From contig SCKK01000029.1 of the NCBI GenBank assembly GCA_004124475.1, positions 1 to 41,859 on the forward strand: a stretch of 41,859 nt of DNA. Reading direction: 5' to 3'. Both the position numbers and the translations under genes were made by a program. The notes beneath the pieces were generated by a model that saw nothing but the letters and a program-made list of their open reading frames with translations, was not told the origin of the DNA and made no database searches. This DNA is from Fidelibacterota bacterium. Lineage in GTDB: Bacteria > Fidelibacterota > Marinisomatia > Marinisomatales > SCKK01. Below, one piece after another: positions 28,245 to 37,890 of this stretch (position 1 is the first letter of the stretch; each line of letters opens with the position of its first letter).

Positions 28245-31200
28245 ATGAGAAACTATTCACGTTCAAGATTTGGAAGTTCTATTATTGCCATCTCTATTAC
28301 CATCGGCCTGATCGCTTCAGTCCTCTCCTCCGCTGAGAGAAAAGGACAGGGGCCCCGGCGTCTCTACAAAGCAGATACGGGGCAGTTCGATGGCAACCGG
28401 ATCCGGAATGACCTGGAAAACAACGGCATGATTGTGTCTCATCGTATCACAGGGCATTCGGGGATGGAATGGCCTAAAGGCACGAATCTCTTCATCAACT
28501 TTGCTTCTGGCATCTGGATTGCCGGCAAAGTTGGGGCCGATATCCGTACCGCTGTTGGTGAATATGGGCCGGAATTTGTAGCAGGTCCTTGGGGCAGTGA
28601 TGCTGGTGCGTCTGAACACCAACTTTACATCGTAAACAAGAGTGACCTGGCCGATCCGTTGGCAAATGATGATTTTCAGAACTGGCCGGTTGATCTGGGT
28701 GCCCCTTGGGTAGATGCGGATAACAGTGGTCACTATAACCCTCTAGGGCCGCCTGGAGGAACAGATTATCCCGAGTTTATCGGTGATCAGGTGCTCTGGT
28801 ACGTCATTAACGATGGAGACGTGGATGAACACGGCAATATATTCGGGACCCTCCCCCTGGGCATTGAAGTTCAGATGACCATTTGGGGGTATGATCGCCC
28901 CGATGCTTTTGGCGATATGATGTTTGTTAAAGCGCTCATCATTAACAAGGGTGGAGTTGACGTTACGGAGACGATTATTGGACTATGGTCCGACCCAGAT
29001 CTGGGCGATGCCGGTGATGATTTTGTGGGCTGCGACACGCTACTCAGCCTTGGTTTTTGCTATAACGACGGAGCCGACCGAGATTATGGGAGTGACCCGC
29101 CTGCCATTGGGTATGACTTCTTTCAGGGGCCCATTGTCCCATCACCCGGTGATACGGCCTTCGCCTTTGGCAGGTTTATTCCGGACTTCAAAAACCTGCC
29201 TATGAGTTCCTTTTCAAAATATATTAACACCGAAGACCCCAACTGGTCCGACCCAAACACTGCCATAGAGATGTACAACCTGATGTCGGGGCTGACCAAG
29301 GCTGGTGGCGACTTCATAAATAGTGAAACGGGCCAACCCACCAAATTTGTCCTTGCGGATGACCCGAACGACAATACCGGCTTTGGCGATGGTGTATGGG
29401 TGGATTCAGACGACCACGCCTCCGGGGACCGCCGCTTCCTAATGAACGCTGGCCCCTTTACGCTTGCTGACGGTGATTCACAGGAGGTGGTATTTGGGAT
29501 CATTATCGCTAGGGGCTCTGACGCGCTGTCGTCGATAACCGCGCTGAAGGAAGTGGACAAACTCGCACAGTTGGCCTATGATATCCAGTTTGCGCTACCG
29601 GAAATACCAACCAATCCCAAAGTTACGGTGAGTACCCTGGCCGATGCCATTGTGCTTAACTGGGACGATGGCGTGAATGTGGTTGAGAGTTATGAAGCTA
29701 TAGATATCATTGATAAACTCCCTGTTCCTGTCGCTTTTGATACGACCTGGGTGACGGATATTGTTGATATCATAACGGTAACCTATGACACGACAATTGT
29801 TGGAACGGATACCACTATAACAGCAACCTATGATACAACCTTCAATTACATACAGGTCATTGATCAAATTGACACCACATTTGAAGGCCAAAACACAAAA
29901 TTCACCTTCCAGGGATTTAACGTTTATCAGCTTGAAACACTTGCTGGACAAGGGGCAAAAAAGCGTATCGCCACCTTCGATCTTATAGATGGAGTTACAG
30001 AAATATTCGATATCGTATTTAATCCGACACGGGGAGAAAACGTGGAAGTGAGGGTTCAGTTTGGGACTGATAGTGGAATAAAGCGGAGCCTAGTGATTGA
30101 TACGGATGGCTTGAATGGGGGGATTCCTCTTAAAACCAATCGGGCCTATTACTTCGCTGTGACGGCTTATGGCTATAATCCCTACGGCATTCCAAGGACT
30201 CTGGAAAGCTCCCTAAAAATTCTGACGATCCGACCCCAGATTAGTACTAGAGTTGATCAGGATTCGGTGGCAGAGGCCGGCATTAGCGGTCTTGCCGCCA
30301 CACACAGTGCTGGTGGCTCGGACGGTTCCGTCAGTATTACGGTGATTGATCCTCTAGCCGTCACCGGGGATAATTACGAAGTGACCTTCCGCTGGAACGC
30401 GGACAGCTCCTCCATTATCTGGGACCTGACAAACACGACCACCAATACGATGCTGGTTTCGGGCAATCCCATTCAGGGTGGGGTTGATCTGGAAAGCGGA
30501 GATGTAGTGGGTGTGGAGGCCAGCCCCATCGTTGAGGGGATCCAGGTTATGGTAAGTGGGCCCGCCCTTGATTTTAAGAATTTCCAGGTTGTGGCCAATG
30601 CCGCCGGGGCGATCGATCCACCCGAAGGGGCAGCTGCAGATTTTCAAGGCTTTCCTACTCTAAGACCAACCGATGGCCAACAGGTTGGTGGGGGTCATTG
30701 GATGTTCCATACCGGTGGCGGGGGACGTAGCTCTTATGAGACTTTCTTAGCCAGGAGTATGCGCGGCAGCAATTTTGACAGGCTGGTCCCCTACGATTGG
30801 GAAATGCGTTTTACTGCGGAGGGAAGCTATGCCGTGCGGGCCTTCGAAGACGGACTTATTGTGTCTGTGCCGTTCGAATTGTGGAACGTTGGTATTGCTA
30901 CCTATGATGATCCGAGCGATGATTATCGCTTGATACCGTGGTTCCTGTCGCTTGCAGGTCTCGGAGAGAATGACCTTGATGACTTTGTGTACCAGGTGGA
31001 AGCTAATGACCATGCCACCTCTGGCGGGTCTAATGATCCCTATACCGATTGGATATATTGGAGAATCCCAGAAGACAACTCAGCCGGTACCGCAGGGTAC
31101 GATGCATTCGTGGCATCAATAGACTTCACGACGGATCCGCCTAACGAGGGCAGCTATGCCTATGATGGAGCGGAGGTTATTGCCCGGTCAGTACTTGTAA

Positions 31201-31685
31201 ACTGGAATGGGGGCGATGTAGATGATCCAACATGGCCAGCAAACGTAAATCAACTCGTGCCGGAAGAAGGGACGATTTTCAGGTTAATCAGCACCAAGCC
31301 CAATGCGATTGTGGATGTCTTCACCTTTAGCACGAGTACCTTTAAGGCAGATATAGTTGTATACGACCCAGAAAATATAAATGTGTGGCCGAATCCATAC
31401 TTTGGCTTCAATCCTGAAGAGAGAACGCCTCTTGAAAGGAAGATGGTATTTACTCATCTGCCCGAAACCGGTAAGGCGACAATACGTATCTTCAATTTGG
31501 CTGGAGAACTGGTGAAGAAGTTAGAGCATTCAGATGGGACGCAGTTTGAGACCTGGGATTTGACGAATAATTTCGACGTCCCGGTAGGTAGTGGAATGTA
31601 TATTGTTCATATTGAAACGGATAAGGGCGACAAGGTTCTCAAATTAGCGGTTATTCAGCCTGAAGAACGTTTGGATGTTTACTAA
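28245..31685 (+). CDS. Giant secreted protein, paralogue 1, with fibronectin-like and C-terminal sorting domain
   Basis: 1146 residues, function unknown. A signal peptide (SIIAISITIGLIASVLSSA) is followed by a conserved block shared with the genes at 34175 and 38146: TGQFDGNRIRNDLENNGM, ITGHSGMEWP, FASGIWIAG, GDQVLWYV, DDFVGCDTLLSLGF. A possible calcium loop is DADNSGHYN. A fibronectin-III-like domain (about 460-665) carries an insertion with repeated TYDTT that paralogue 2 lacks. The C-terminus, VWPNPYFGFNPEE ... TIRIFNLAGELVKKL ... GSGMYIVHIE, is a FlgD-Ig/type IX-like sorting domain, so export to the surface is likely. Good GAGGT ribosome-binding site. Positions 30345-31390 are almost identical to 36095-37140 (gene conversion). 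It lies between the TonB receptor and the PorV-like gene. Confidence 0.75.
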   Translation: MRNYSRSRFGSSIIAISITIGLIASVLSSAERKGQGPRRLYKADTGQFDGNRIRNDLENNGMIVSHRITGHSGMEWPKGTNLFINFASGIWIAGKVGADIRTAVGEYGPEFVAGPWGSDAGASEHQLYIVNKSDLADPLANDDFQNWPVDLGAPWVDADNSGHYNPLGPPGGTDYPEFIGDQVLWYVINDGDVDEHGNIFGTLPLGIEVQMTIWGYDRPDAFGDMMFVKALIINKGGVDVTETIIGLWSDPDLGDAGDDFVGCDTLLSLGFCYNDGADRDYGSDPPAIGYDFFQGPIVPSPGDTAFAFGRFIPDFKNLPMSSFSKYINTEDPNWSDPNTAIEMYNLMSGLTKAGGDFINSETGQPTKFVLADDPNDNTGFGDGVWVDSDDHASGDRRFLMNAGPFTLADGDSQEVVFGIIIARGSDALSSITALKEVDKLAQLAYDIQFALPEIPTNPKVTVSTLADAIVLNWDDGVNVVESYEAIDIIDKLPVPVAFDTTWVTDIVDIITVTYDTTIVGTDTTITATYDTTFNYIQVIDQIDTTFEGQNTKFTFQGFNVYQLETLAGQGAKKRIATFDLIDGVTEIFDIVFNPTRGENVEVRVQFGTDSGIKRSLVIDTDGLNGGIPLKTNRAYYFAVTAYGYNPYGIPRTLESSLKILTIRPQISTRVDQDSVAEAGISGLAATHSAGGSDGSVSITVIDPLAVTGDNYEVTFRWNADSSSIIWDLTNTTTNTMLVSGNPIQGGVDLESGDVVGVEASPIVEGIQVMVSGPALDFKNFQVVANAAGAIDPPEGAAADFQGFPTLRPTDGQQVGGGHWMFHTGGGGRSSYETFLARSMRGSNFDRLVPYDWEMRFTAEGSYAVRAFEDGLIVSVPFELWNVGIATYDDPSDDYRLIPWFLSLAGLGENDLDDFVYQVEANDHATSGGSNDPYTDWIYWRIPEDNSAGTAGYDAFVASIDFTTDPPNEGSYAYDGAEVIARSVLVNWNGGDVDDPTWPANVNQLVPEEGTIFRLISTKPNAIVDVFTFSTSTFKADIVVYDPENINVWPNPYFGFNPEERTPLERKMVFTHLPETGKATIRIFNLAGELVKKLEHSDGTQFETWDLTNNFDVPVGSGMYIVHIETDKGDKVLKLAVIQPEERLDVY
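30345..31390 (+). repeat. 1046-bp near-identical block, copy A (gene-conversion tract)
   Basis: Aligned without gaps to 36095-37140 (offset 5750) it has 10 mismatches by direct comparison; the run 30427-30787 is fully identical. Immediately outside the block the two genes are much less similar. It encodes roughly residues 700-1049 of paralogue 1. Four of the mismatches or mismatch pairs change the protein (Ser/Pro, Asp/Glu, Ala/Thr, Asp/Gly). Confidence 0.95.
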
Positions 31686-31707
31686 TTAGGAAGAGGAGAA
31701 AATAGAT

Positions 31708-32775
31708 ATGAAAAAGAGATTTAAACTCACAAGTTTATTCCTAATGACTGTGTTGGTAGCAACATCGTATGCCGGGACAATTAAATCCCGAGGGACTGCG
31801 GGTGCCTATCAACTCTCCATTCCTGTGGGTGCCAGGGGAATTGCTTTGAATGGCGCCAATTTGGGCAGTGTCTCCGGTGTGGAAGCGATCTTTTACAACC
31901 CGGCAGGGGCATCAAACTTTGGTGGATCAGTGGAAGCTCAGTTCTCGAATATGTCATACATTGCGGATATCGATGTAAATTATGCTGCATTTGTCACTAA
32001 GTTGGGTGGATTCGGAACGTTTGGACTAAGTGTCAAATCTTTGGATTTCGGGGATATCCCAAGGACCTCGGCGGAAAATACGGAAGGGACGGGGGAAACA
32101 TTTTCTCCTAACTTCATCACTGCTGGGGCTACTTGGTCGAAAGCATTCACGGATCGCCTCAATTTTGGCGTGAATTTCAAGTTTGTTTCGGAACAGATTT
32201 TGAGAACCAGTACGTCAGGTATTGCCGTTGACTTAGGCGTTCAGTATAATTTCGTTACTATACCGATACGTGTGGGAGTTGTCCTAAAAAATCTGGGATC
32301 GAGAATGCAGTATGCGGGTTCTGACCTCGAGCAAAAACTTAAACCGTTGGATACAGGAGAAGGAACTCTCAATGAAGGTTACCAGATAGTATCAGAGGGG
32401 TTTGAAATGCCCGCGGAACTGAACATTTCAGTCTCATACACAGTAATTCCTGGCTTATCACTTATGAGTGTCTTCCAGAACAATAGCTTTTCAAACAACG
32501 AATTGCGTTTTGGTGGTGAGTATAGCCTTTCATTTGGCTCTGCTTCAGCCTGGGCTGGGGGAGCAATAGCTACGGGTTTAATCGACGATGATCAACCAGA
32601 TGATATAGAAAATTCGGACTGGGATGAGTATGGCGGATCAATTTTTGGTATAACGTTTGGCGCTGGAGTGTCTTATCCTGTAGGAAATATGGTTGTTAGT
32701 TTGGAAGTAGCCCAACGGTCAGTCACGGATTACTTTAATAACAACATGGTTTGGTCTCTAAAGTTGGCCTTCTAA
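31708..32775 (+). CDS. PorV/PorQ-family outer-membrane barrel protein
   Basis: 355 residues. Signal peptide KLTSLFLMTVLVATSYAG, then the family start GAYQLSIPVGARGIALNGAN and GVEAIFYNPAG (compare SARGxALGGAxxA ... xExxFxNPAG), and beta-barrel strands to the terminal MVWSLKLAF ending in Phe, as expected for BamA-dependent insertion. PorV is the type IX shuttle that accepts cargo with C-terminal signals; PorV/PorQ-like proteins often sit beside such cargo in FCB genomes. Located 22 bases after a protein with a sorting-type C-terminus, so a link in export is inferred. Strong GAGGAG ribosome-binding site. It ends the operon at a strong terminator. A FadL-like transport role is an alternative. Confidence 0.8.
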   Translation: MKKRFKLTSLFLMTVLVATSYAGTIKSRGTAGAYQLSIPVGARGIALNGANLGSVSGVEAIFYNPAGASNFGGSVEAQFSNMSYIADIDVNYAAFVTKLGGFGTFGLSVKSLDFGDIPRTSAENTEGTGETFSPNFITAGATWSKAFTDRLNFGVNFKFVSEQILRTSTSGIAVDLGVQYNFVTIPIRVGVVLKNLGSRMQYAGSDLEQKLKPLDTGEGTLNEGYQIVSEGFEMPAELNISVSYTVIPGLSLMSVFQNNSFSNNELRFGGEYSLSFGSASAWAGGAIATGLIDDDQPDDIENSDWDEYGGSIFGITFGAGVSYPVGNMVVSLEVAQRSVTDYFNNNMVWSLKLAF

Positions 32776-32803
32776 GGCTTGACCGGCAGAGGCAGATAGA
32801 AAT

Positions 32804-32840
32804 GAAAAGCCCCCCTGGCCAGCCAGAGGGGCTTTTCTAT
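32804..32840 (+). terminator. Strong Rho-independent terminator after the PorV-like gene
   Basis: GAAAAGCCCC pairs perfectly with GGGGCTTTTC (32804-32837), with an inner CTGG/CCAG stem separated by one mismatch. The hairpin is followed by TATTTATT. Because the arm begins with AAAA it also reads as a terminator on the minus strand. It ends the receptor-secreted protein-barrel operon. Confidence 0.88.
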
Positions 32841-32990
32841 TTATTACCTAAATGTGAAGAGAAGAGCAAAATGTCGAAGTGAAACTTCTGGGAACACTCA
32901 CTATGAAGAAGTCGATTTAATATATTTATCTATATTTTAAATAAAATAAAAAAATCAAATCTGTTATCTTCTTGCAAATAAAAGAATAAA

Positions 32991-34031
32991 ATGAAAAGTA
33001 CAGCCAGTTCTTTGATATGGGTAATCGGTTTTATCCTTTTTATGGTGATTATTTTTAATTGTAATAAGAACCCGACTAATGCTGATAAATTTGTAGTAAC
33101 ACAAATTGTATTCCATTCGGAAAGGGACGGCAATAGGGAAATTTATATGATGGATTCTGACGGTGGAAATACGGTGAAATTAACTGTAAACCCTGCTATG
33201 GATTTAAACCCAAAATGGTCGCCGGCGGGTGACAAAGTAATATTTACATCAAATCGAGGAGGTAATTGGGATATTTATATTTTGTATCTAGAGGAGGACA
33301 CTCTCGTCAGGCTTACTTCATCAATTGGAGATGACCTTGAACCTGATTGGTCTCCCGAGGGGAATCGGATAGTCTTTCAGTCAGACCAGAACGGAAATAA
33401 TGACATTTATATTATAGATATCAACGGCGAAAACCAGCAACAGCTTACAGAAAGCTCTTTTGCAGATATAACACCTCAATGGTCACCAAATGAAGATCTA
33501 ATTGCTTTTGTCTCCTACCGGGATGGTAATGCCGAGATTTATACGATGGACAGTGATGGTGATAACGAGTTAAAACTAACCAACAGCTTCAGGGAGGATT
33601 TGGAACCTCGATGGTCTCCCGATGGATTAAAGATAGCTTTTTCAACCCATAGAAGTGATGATGAAGACATCTACGTCATGAATGCTGACGGCACGGGGCA
33701 GGTTAAGATATCTGATAGTCCATCGGATGATTGGAATCCCTGCTGGTCGCCAGATGGGAAAAAGATTTTTTTCTATTCCTTTGTGGACGGTGAAATTTAC
33801 AGAGTGGATGTTACCGGAGAAAACCTTGTGCGTTTAACCGATAGTTCAGGAAGCAACGTTGATTTGTCTGTTTCTCCTGATGGTCAAACTATCGTCTTTG
33901 CCTCTGATCGGGATGGAGATACGGACATTTATACTATGGATATTAATGGTGGCAACATTTCACGCCTGACATATATCTCCGGTCTTGATCGAGCGCCAAA
34001 GTTTCGGCCACGGTTGGAAGGAGCACTTTAA
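32991..34031 (+). CDS. PD40/TolB-like beta-propeller lipoprotein
   Basis: 346 residues. The N-terminus has a membrane segment ending in a lipobox-like IIFNC (Cys24), so a lipoprotein is likely. The rest is a series of about seven WD40-like PD40 repeats with the pattern WSPDG..I.F.S.R.G...IY.M, for example NPKWSPAGDKVIFTSNRGG, EPDWSPEGNRIVFQSDQNG, EPRWSPDGLKIAF and SVSPDGQTIVFASDRDG. This is a beta-propeller like TolB's, used for protein binding in the periplasm or outside; the TolB N-terminal domain is absent, so it is not TolB itself. It is monocistronic between the terminator and the next paralogue; the ribosome-binding site is weak. Confidence 0.85.
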   Translation: MKSTASSLIWVIGFILFMVIIFNCNKNPTNADKFVVTQIVFHSERDGNREIYMMDSDGGNTVKLTVNPAMDLNPKWSPAGDKVIFTSNRGGNWDIYILYLEEDTLVRLTSSIGDDLEPDWSPEGNRIVFQSDQNGNNDIYIIDINGENQQQLTESSFADITPQWSPNEDLIAFVSYRDGNAEIYTMDSDGDNELKLTNSFREDLEPRWSPDGLKIAFSTHRSDDEDIYVMNADGTGQVKISDSPSDDWNPCWSPDGKKIFFYSFVDGEIYRVDVTGENLVRLTDSSGSNVDLSVSPDGQTIVFASDRDGDTDIYTMDINGGNISRLTYISGLDRAPKFRPRLEGAL

Positions 34032-34174
34032 TAAATGAATATTGACACCTGTTTTTTGCTTTAATTTTTCTTATCTTCAGTAAGTGTTTGACTGTTATCA
34101 TAAAGGGAGACTTTAAAACTGAGGTAAAAATATTATTATTTACTTCAGATACTTTAAAGAAAAACCAAAACAAT

Positions 34175-37100
34175 ATGATTTTTAAATCAATTCTTATAAT
34201 ATTCACCGCTACTATTTTTACCGGGATTTTTAGTTCAGATGTGCTCGCTGCTGAAGTGCCGGAAGTGAGAGGTAATCCTAATCGTCTGGCGAAGATAAAA
34301 ATTGCTGATACCGGACAATTTGACGGTAACCGAATACGTAATGATCTGGAAAACAACGGCATGATCGTATCCCACCGCATCACCGGTCATTCGGGAATGG
34401 AATGGCCTAAAGGTTCAAACCAATACATCAACTTTGCTTCGGGTATCTGGATAGCGGGATTTGTGAATGGTGATCTTCGTATTGCAGTGGCAGAATATAG
34501 ACCGGAGTTTGTACCGGGACCCTATGGCAGTGATCCTGATGATCCCGCCTACCGCATTTATAAACTCAGCTACCTTAATCCTCATAGTGAGGACTATACC
34601 GAATGGCCCGTAGAGCAAGGAGCTCCCTGGATCGATGCCAATGGGGATGGTGTTTATAACGTGGAGGACGGTGATAAGCCTGATATGCTGGGCGACCAGA
34701 TGTTATGGTATGTGATGAACGATGGTGATGTAGCTGAACACGGTAATATATTTGGGACGCTTCCCTTAGGTGTCGAAGTTCAAATAACCATTTGGGGATA
34801 TGTCCGGGCCAGCGTCGTGGGAGATATGATGTTTGTAAAGATCCTGATTATAAATAAAGGGGAAGACACTATTGATTCTACGTTCATTACTCTGTGGGAT
34901 GATCCGGACCTTGGTAATGCTGGTGATGACTTTGTGGGGTGTGATACAACTTTGAGCCTTGGTTTCTGCTATAACGATGGGGCAGATCATGATTATGGTA
35001 GCGATCCCCCGGCAATTGGCTATGACTTCTTCCAGGGGCCTATAGTTCCATCACCCGGTGACACCGCATTTGCATTTGGGGGATACATTCCCAACTTTAA
35101 AAACCTTCCCATGACTTCGTTCATAAAATATATTGGTACGAGTGACCCAAACTGGTCAGATCCAAGCAATGCCCGAGATGCTTACAATCTAATGCAGGGC
35201 TTGCACAAGAATGGTGACCCTTTCATAAATAGTGAAACGGGTGTAAGCACCAAATTCGTGTATGCTGATGATCCTAATGACAATACCGGTGCGGGTGATG
35301 GTGTTTGGGTAGATTCGGATGACCACGCTTCTGGAGACCGTCGATTTATGATGAATTCAGGTCCTTTCACGATGGCTCCTGGCGATTCACAGGAGGTTGT
35401 TTTCGGCATTATTATTGCTCGTGGAACGGATGCCTTGAACTCGGTCACCGTTTTGAAGGAGGTAGACGTGATGGCACAATCGGCCTTTGATCTTGGTTTC
35501 AAAATGCCAAAACCTGAATTCATAAGCAATGTGGCTGTTACGGCTCTTGAAGATGCCATAATCCTGAATTGGGACGATGGATTTAATGCGATTGAACAGT
35601 TTACCGAAGAGGCTCTCTTTGAAAAAGATTCGCTGGGGCAAAAAGCCTGGTACCGGTTCCAAGGATACAACGTATATCAACTGGAGACGGCTTACGGTCA
35701 GGGAGATATTAAGCGGCTGGCAACATACGATATTATAGATGGGGTGACAGAGATATGGGACGACATCTACGATCCTGACTATGGAAGTGTTGTCAATGTT
35801 CGAGTTCAGTATGGTTACGATAGTGGTGTTAAGCGGAGTATTGTTATTGATCGTGATGCTCTCAGGAATGATATTCCGCTCAAAACCAACCGGGTATACT
35901 ATTTTGCTGTTACTGCATATGGTTATAATCCGAATGGGGAGCCGAAGACGGTGGAAAGTGAGATGAAGATCATTGAGGTGCGACCACAAGTGTCCACAGC
36001 GCAGATTGTGTCTGAGGAGATACAACCGGGTATCACTTCCATTCCCATAATTCACATTTCAGGCAACTCAGACGGATTAGTTAAAGCTGTGGTCATTGAT
36101 CCTCTAGCCGTCACCGGGGATAATTACGAAGTGACCTTCCGCTGGAACGCGGACAGCTCCTCCATTATCTGGGACTTGACAAACACGACCACCAATACGA
36201 TGCTGGTTTCGGGCAATCCCATTCAGGGTGGGGTTGATCTGGAAAGCGGAGATGTAGTGGGTGTGGAGGCCAGCCCCATCGTTGAGGGGATCCAGGTTAT
36301 GGTAAGTGGGCCCGCCCTTGATTTTAAGAATTTCCAGGTTGTGGCCAATGCCGCCGGGGCGATCGATCCACCCGAAGGGGCAGCTGCAGATTTTCAAGGC
36401 TTTCCTACTCTAAGACCAACCGATGGCCAACAGGTTGGTGGGGGTCATTGGATGTTCCATACCGGTGGCGGGGGACGTAGCTCTTATGAGACTTTCTTAG
36501 CCAGGAGTATGCGCGGCAGCAATTTTGACAGGCTGGTTCCCTACGATTGGGAGATGCGTTTTACCGCGGAGGGAAGCTATGCCGTGCGGGCCTTCGAAGA
36601 CGGACTTATTGTGTCTGTGCCGTTCGAATTGTGGAACGTTGGTATTGCTACCTATGATGATCCGAGCGATGATTATCGCTTGATACCGTGGTTCCTGTCG
36701 CTTGCAGGTCTCGGAGAGAATGATCTCGATGACTTTGTGTACCAGGTGGAAGCTAATGACCATGCCACCTCTGGCGGGCCTAATGATCCCTATACCGATT
36801 GGATATATTGGAGAATCCCAGAAGACAACTCAGCCGGTACCGCAGGGTACGATGCATTCGTGGCATCAATAGACTTCACGACGGATCCGCCTAACGAGGG
36901 CAGCTATGCCTATGATGGAGCGGAGGTTATTGCCCGGTCAGTACTTGTAAACTGGAATGGGGGCGATGTAGAAGATCCAACATGGCCAGCAAACGTAAAT
37001 CAACTCGTGCCGGAAGAAGGGACGATTTTCAGGTTAATCAGCACCAAGCCCAATGCGATTGTGGATGTCTTCACCTTTAGCACGAGTACCTTTAAGACAG

Positions 37101-37429
37101 GTATAGTTGTATACGACCCAGAAAATATAAATGTGTGGCCCAATCCTTATTTTGCTTACAATCCTGAGGAAAGGACACCCTTTGAGCGGAAGGTGATGTT
37201 TACACACCTTCCCGGAATAGCGACGATTCGTATATTCAACCTAGCAGGTGAATTGGTGAGGATAATCAGGCACACCGATGGGACACAATTCGAGACATGG
37301 GACCTGACGAATATGGTGGGCCGCTCTGTAGGAAGTGGGATGTATATTGTTTACATAGAGACGGAATTCGGTGCCATGGTACTGAAGCTTGCGGTCATCC
37401 AGCCTCAAGAACGTTTACACATTTACTAA
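34175..37429 (+). CDS. Giant secreted protein, paralogue 2, with C-terminal sorting domain
   Basis: About 1084 residues if started at the ATG 34175, which puts a signal peptide (ILIIFTATIFTGIFSSDVLA) at the N-terminus; an upstream frame to 34088 exists but would bury it. Architecture as in the gene at 28245: conserved block (TGQFDGNRIRNDLENNGM, HSGMEWPKGSNQYINF), EF-hand-like calcium loop DANGDGVYNVEDGD, DDFVGCDTTLSLGFCYNDG, fibronectin-like domain (FQGYNVYQLE ... YYFAVTAYGYNPNG), then the conversion block and the sorting domain VWPNPYFAYNPEE ... IRIFNLAGELVRI. It lacks the TYDTT insertion. Function unknown; surface export is inferred. First gene of a likely operon with a small lipoprotein and paralogue 3. 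Confidence 0.75.
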   Translation: MIFKSILIIFTATIFTGIFSSDVLAAEVPEVRGNPNRLAKIKIADTGQFDGNRIRNDLENNGMIVSHRITGHSGMEWPKGSNQYINFASGIWIAGFVNGDLRIAVAEYRPEFVPGPYGSDPDDPAYRIYKLSYLNPHSEDYTEWPVEQGAPWIDANGDGVYNVEDGDKPDMLGDQMLWYVMNDGDVAEHGNIFGTLPLGVEVQITIWGYVRASVVGDMMFVKILIINKGEDTIDSTFITLWDDPDLGNAGDDFVGCDTTLSLGFCYNDGADHDYGSDPPAIGYDFFQGPIVPSPGDTAFAFGGYIPNFKNLPMTSFIKYIGTSDPNWSDPSNARDAYNLMQGLHKNGDPFINSETGVSTKFVYADDPNDNTGAGDGVWVDSDDHASGDRRFMMNSGPFTMAPGDSQEVVFGIIIARGTDALNSVTVLKEVDVMAQSAFDLGFKMPKPEFISNVAVTALEDAIILNWDDGFNAIEQFTEEALFEKDSLGQKAWYRFQGYNVYQLETAYGQGDIKRLATYDIIDGVTEIWDDIYDPDYGSVVNVRVQYGYDSGVKRSIVIDRDALRNDIPLKTNRVYYFAVTAYGYNPNGEPKTVESEMKIIEVRPQVSTAQIVSEEIQPGITSIPIIHISGNSDGLVKAVVIDPLAVTGDNYEVTFRWNADSSSIIWDLTNTTTNTMLVSGNPIQGGVDLESGDVVGVEASPIVEGIQVMVSGPALDFKNFQVVANAAGAIDPPEGAAADFQGFPTLRPTDGQQVGGGHWMFHTGGGGRSSYETFLARSMRGSNFDRLVPYDWEMRFTAEGSYAVRAFEDGLIVSVPFELWNVGIATYDDPSDDYRLIPWFLSLAGLGENDLDDFVYQVEANDHATSGGPNDPYTDWIYWRIPEDNSAGTAGYDAFVASIDFTTDPPNEGSYAYDGAEVIARSVLVNWNGGDVEDPTWPANVNQLVPEEGTIFRLISTKPNAIVDVFTFSTSTFKTGIVVYDPENINVWPNPYFAYNPEERTPFERKVMFTHLPGIATIRIFNLAGELVRIIRHTDGTQFETWDLTNMVGRSVGSGMYIVYIETEFGAMVLKLAVIQPQERLHIY
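36095..37140 (+). repeat. 1046-bp near-identical block, copy B (gene-conversion tract)
   Basis: Partner of 30345-31390, same orientation, no gaps, 10 mismatches. Starts at ATTGATCCTCTAGCCG and ends at AATGTGTGGCC; the base before and the sequence after differ between the copies. Lies wholly inside paralogue 2 and keeps its frame. Confidence 0.95.
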
Positions 37430-37446
37430 GGAGATTCAGTGCGTCA

Positions 37447-37890
37447 GTGCGGTGGCTACTGATATTCACGTCTGCAATCTGTTTGATCTCCTGTAGAGAA
37501 CCCATGGAATACGTTACTCGCGACCTCACCATTTGGAACAAATACGTCAGTAACGGCTACGATAATTACGACGATGAGATTGAGATCAACTTACGCCACG
37601 AAAGTCAGGGATGGCTGTGGTACTACGGACCGGGAGAGCGATCTAAGATTTATGCCAATTCCAGCATGAGGTGGCGCTTTGAATTTCCCGCAGAATTTGA
37701 TAGTCTATACGTTCACGCCCGCTTCTTTTATACAAAAGATATAACCATTCAGATTGTAGCCGCAGACACCACAATTAAAATGGACTCTGATAAAACACTC
37801 ATGTTTTGGAACTGTGGAGATACAACGGTGACGGAGTATCCGTTTCCAGCTTGCCTAATTGAAATCGATACGTTAGCTAACCAAGTTTAA
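37447..37890 (+). CDS. Small lipoprotein of unknown function
   Basis: 147 residues from a GTG at 37447, chosen because it gives a compact lipoprotein signal, MRWLLIFTSAICLISC, and because GGAG (37430-37433) lies upstream; the frame is open further upstream but only inside paralogue 2. The mature part is acidic and aromatic, with IWNKYVSNGYDNYDDEI, GWLWYYGPGERSKIYA, RWRFEFPAEFDSLYVHARFF and a beta-rich end; no known domain is recognised. It starts 17 bases after the stop of paralogue 2 and is probably co-transcribed, so it may be an anchor or partner of the secreted protein; that is a guess. Confidence 0.65.
   Translation: MRWLLIFTSAICLISCREPMEYVTRDLTIWNKYVSNGYDNYDDEIEINLRHESQGWLWYYGPGERSKIYANSSMRWRFEFPAEFDSLYVHARFFYTKDITIQIVAADTTIKMDSDKTLMFWNCGDTTVTEYPFPACLIEIDTLANQV

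Noticed and set aside
30354-30647. 97-codon antisense frame found identically at 36104-36397
   Set aside because: Its duplication follows from the near-identical block on the sense strand, not from being a conserved gene.
34088-34174. Upstream extension of paralogue 2
   Set aside because: It would place 29 hydrophilic residues before a normal signal peptide; the ATG at 34175 fits secretion.
37297-37446. Upstream extension of the small lipoprotein frame
   Set aside because: It lies inside paralogue 2 in another frame; the GTG at 37447 yields a clean lipoprotein signal.
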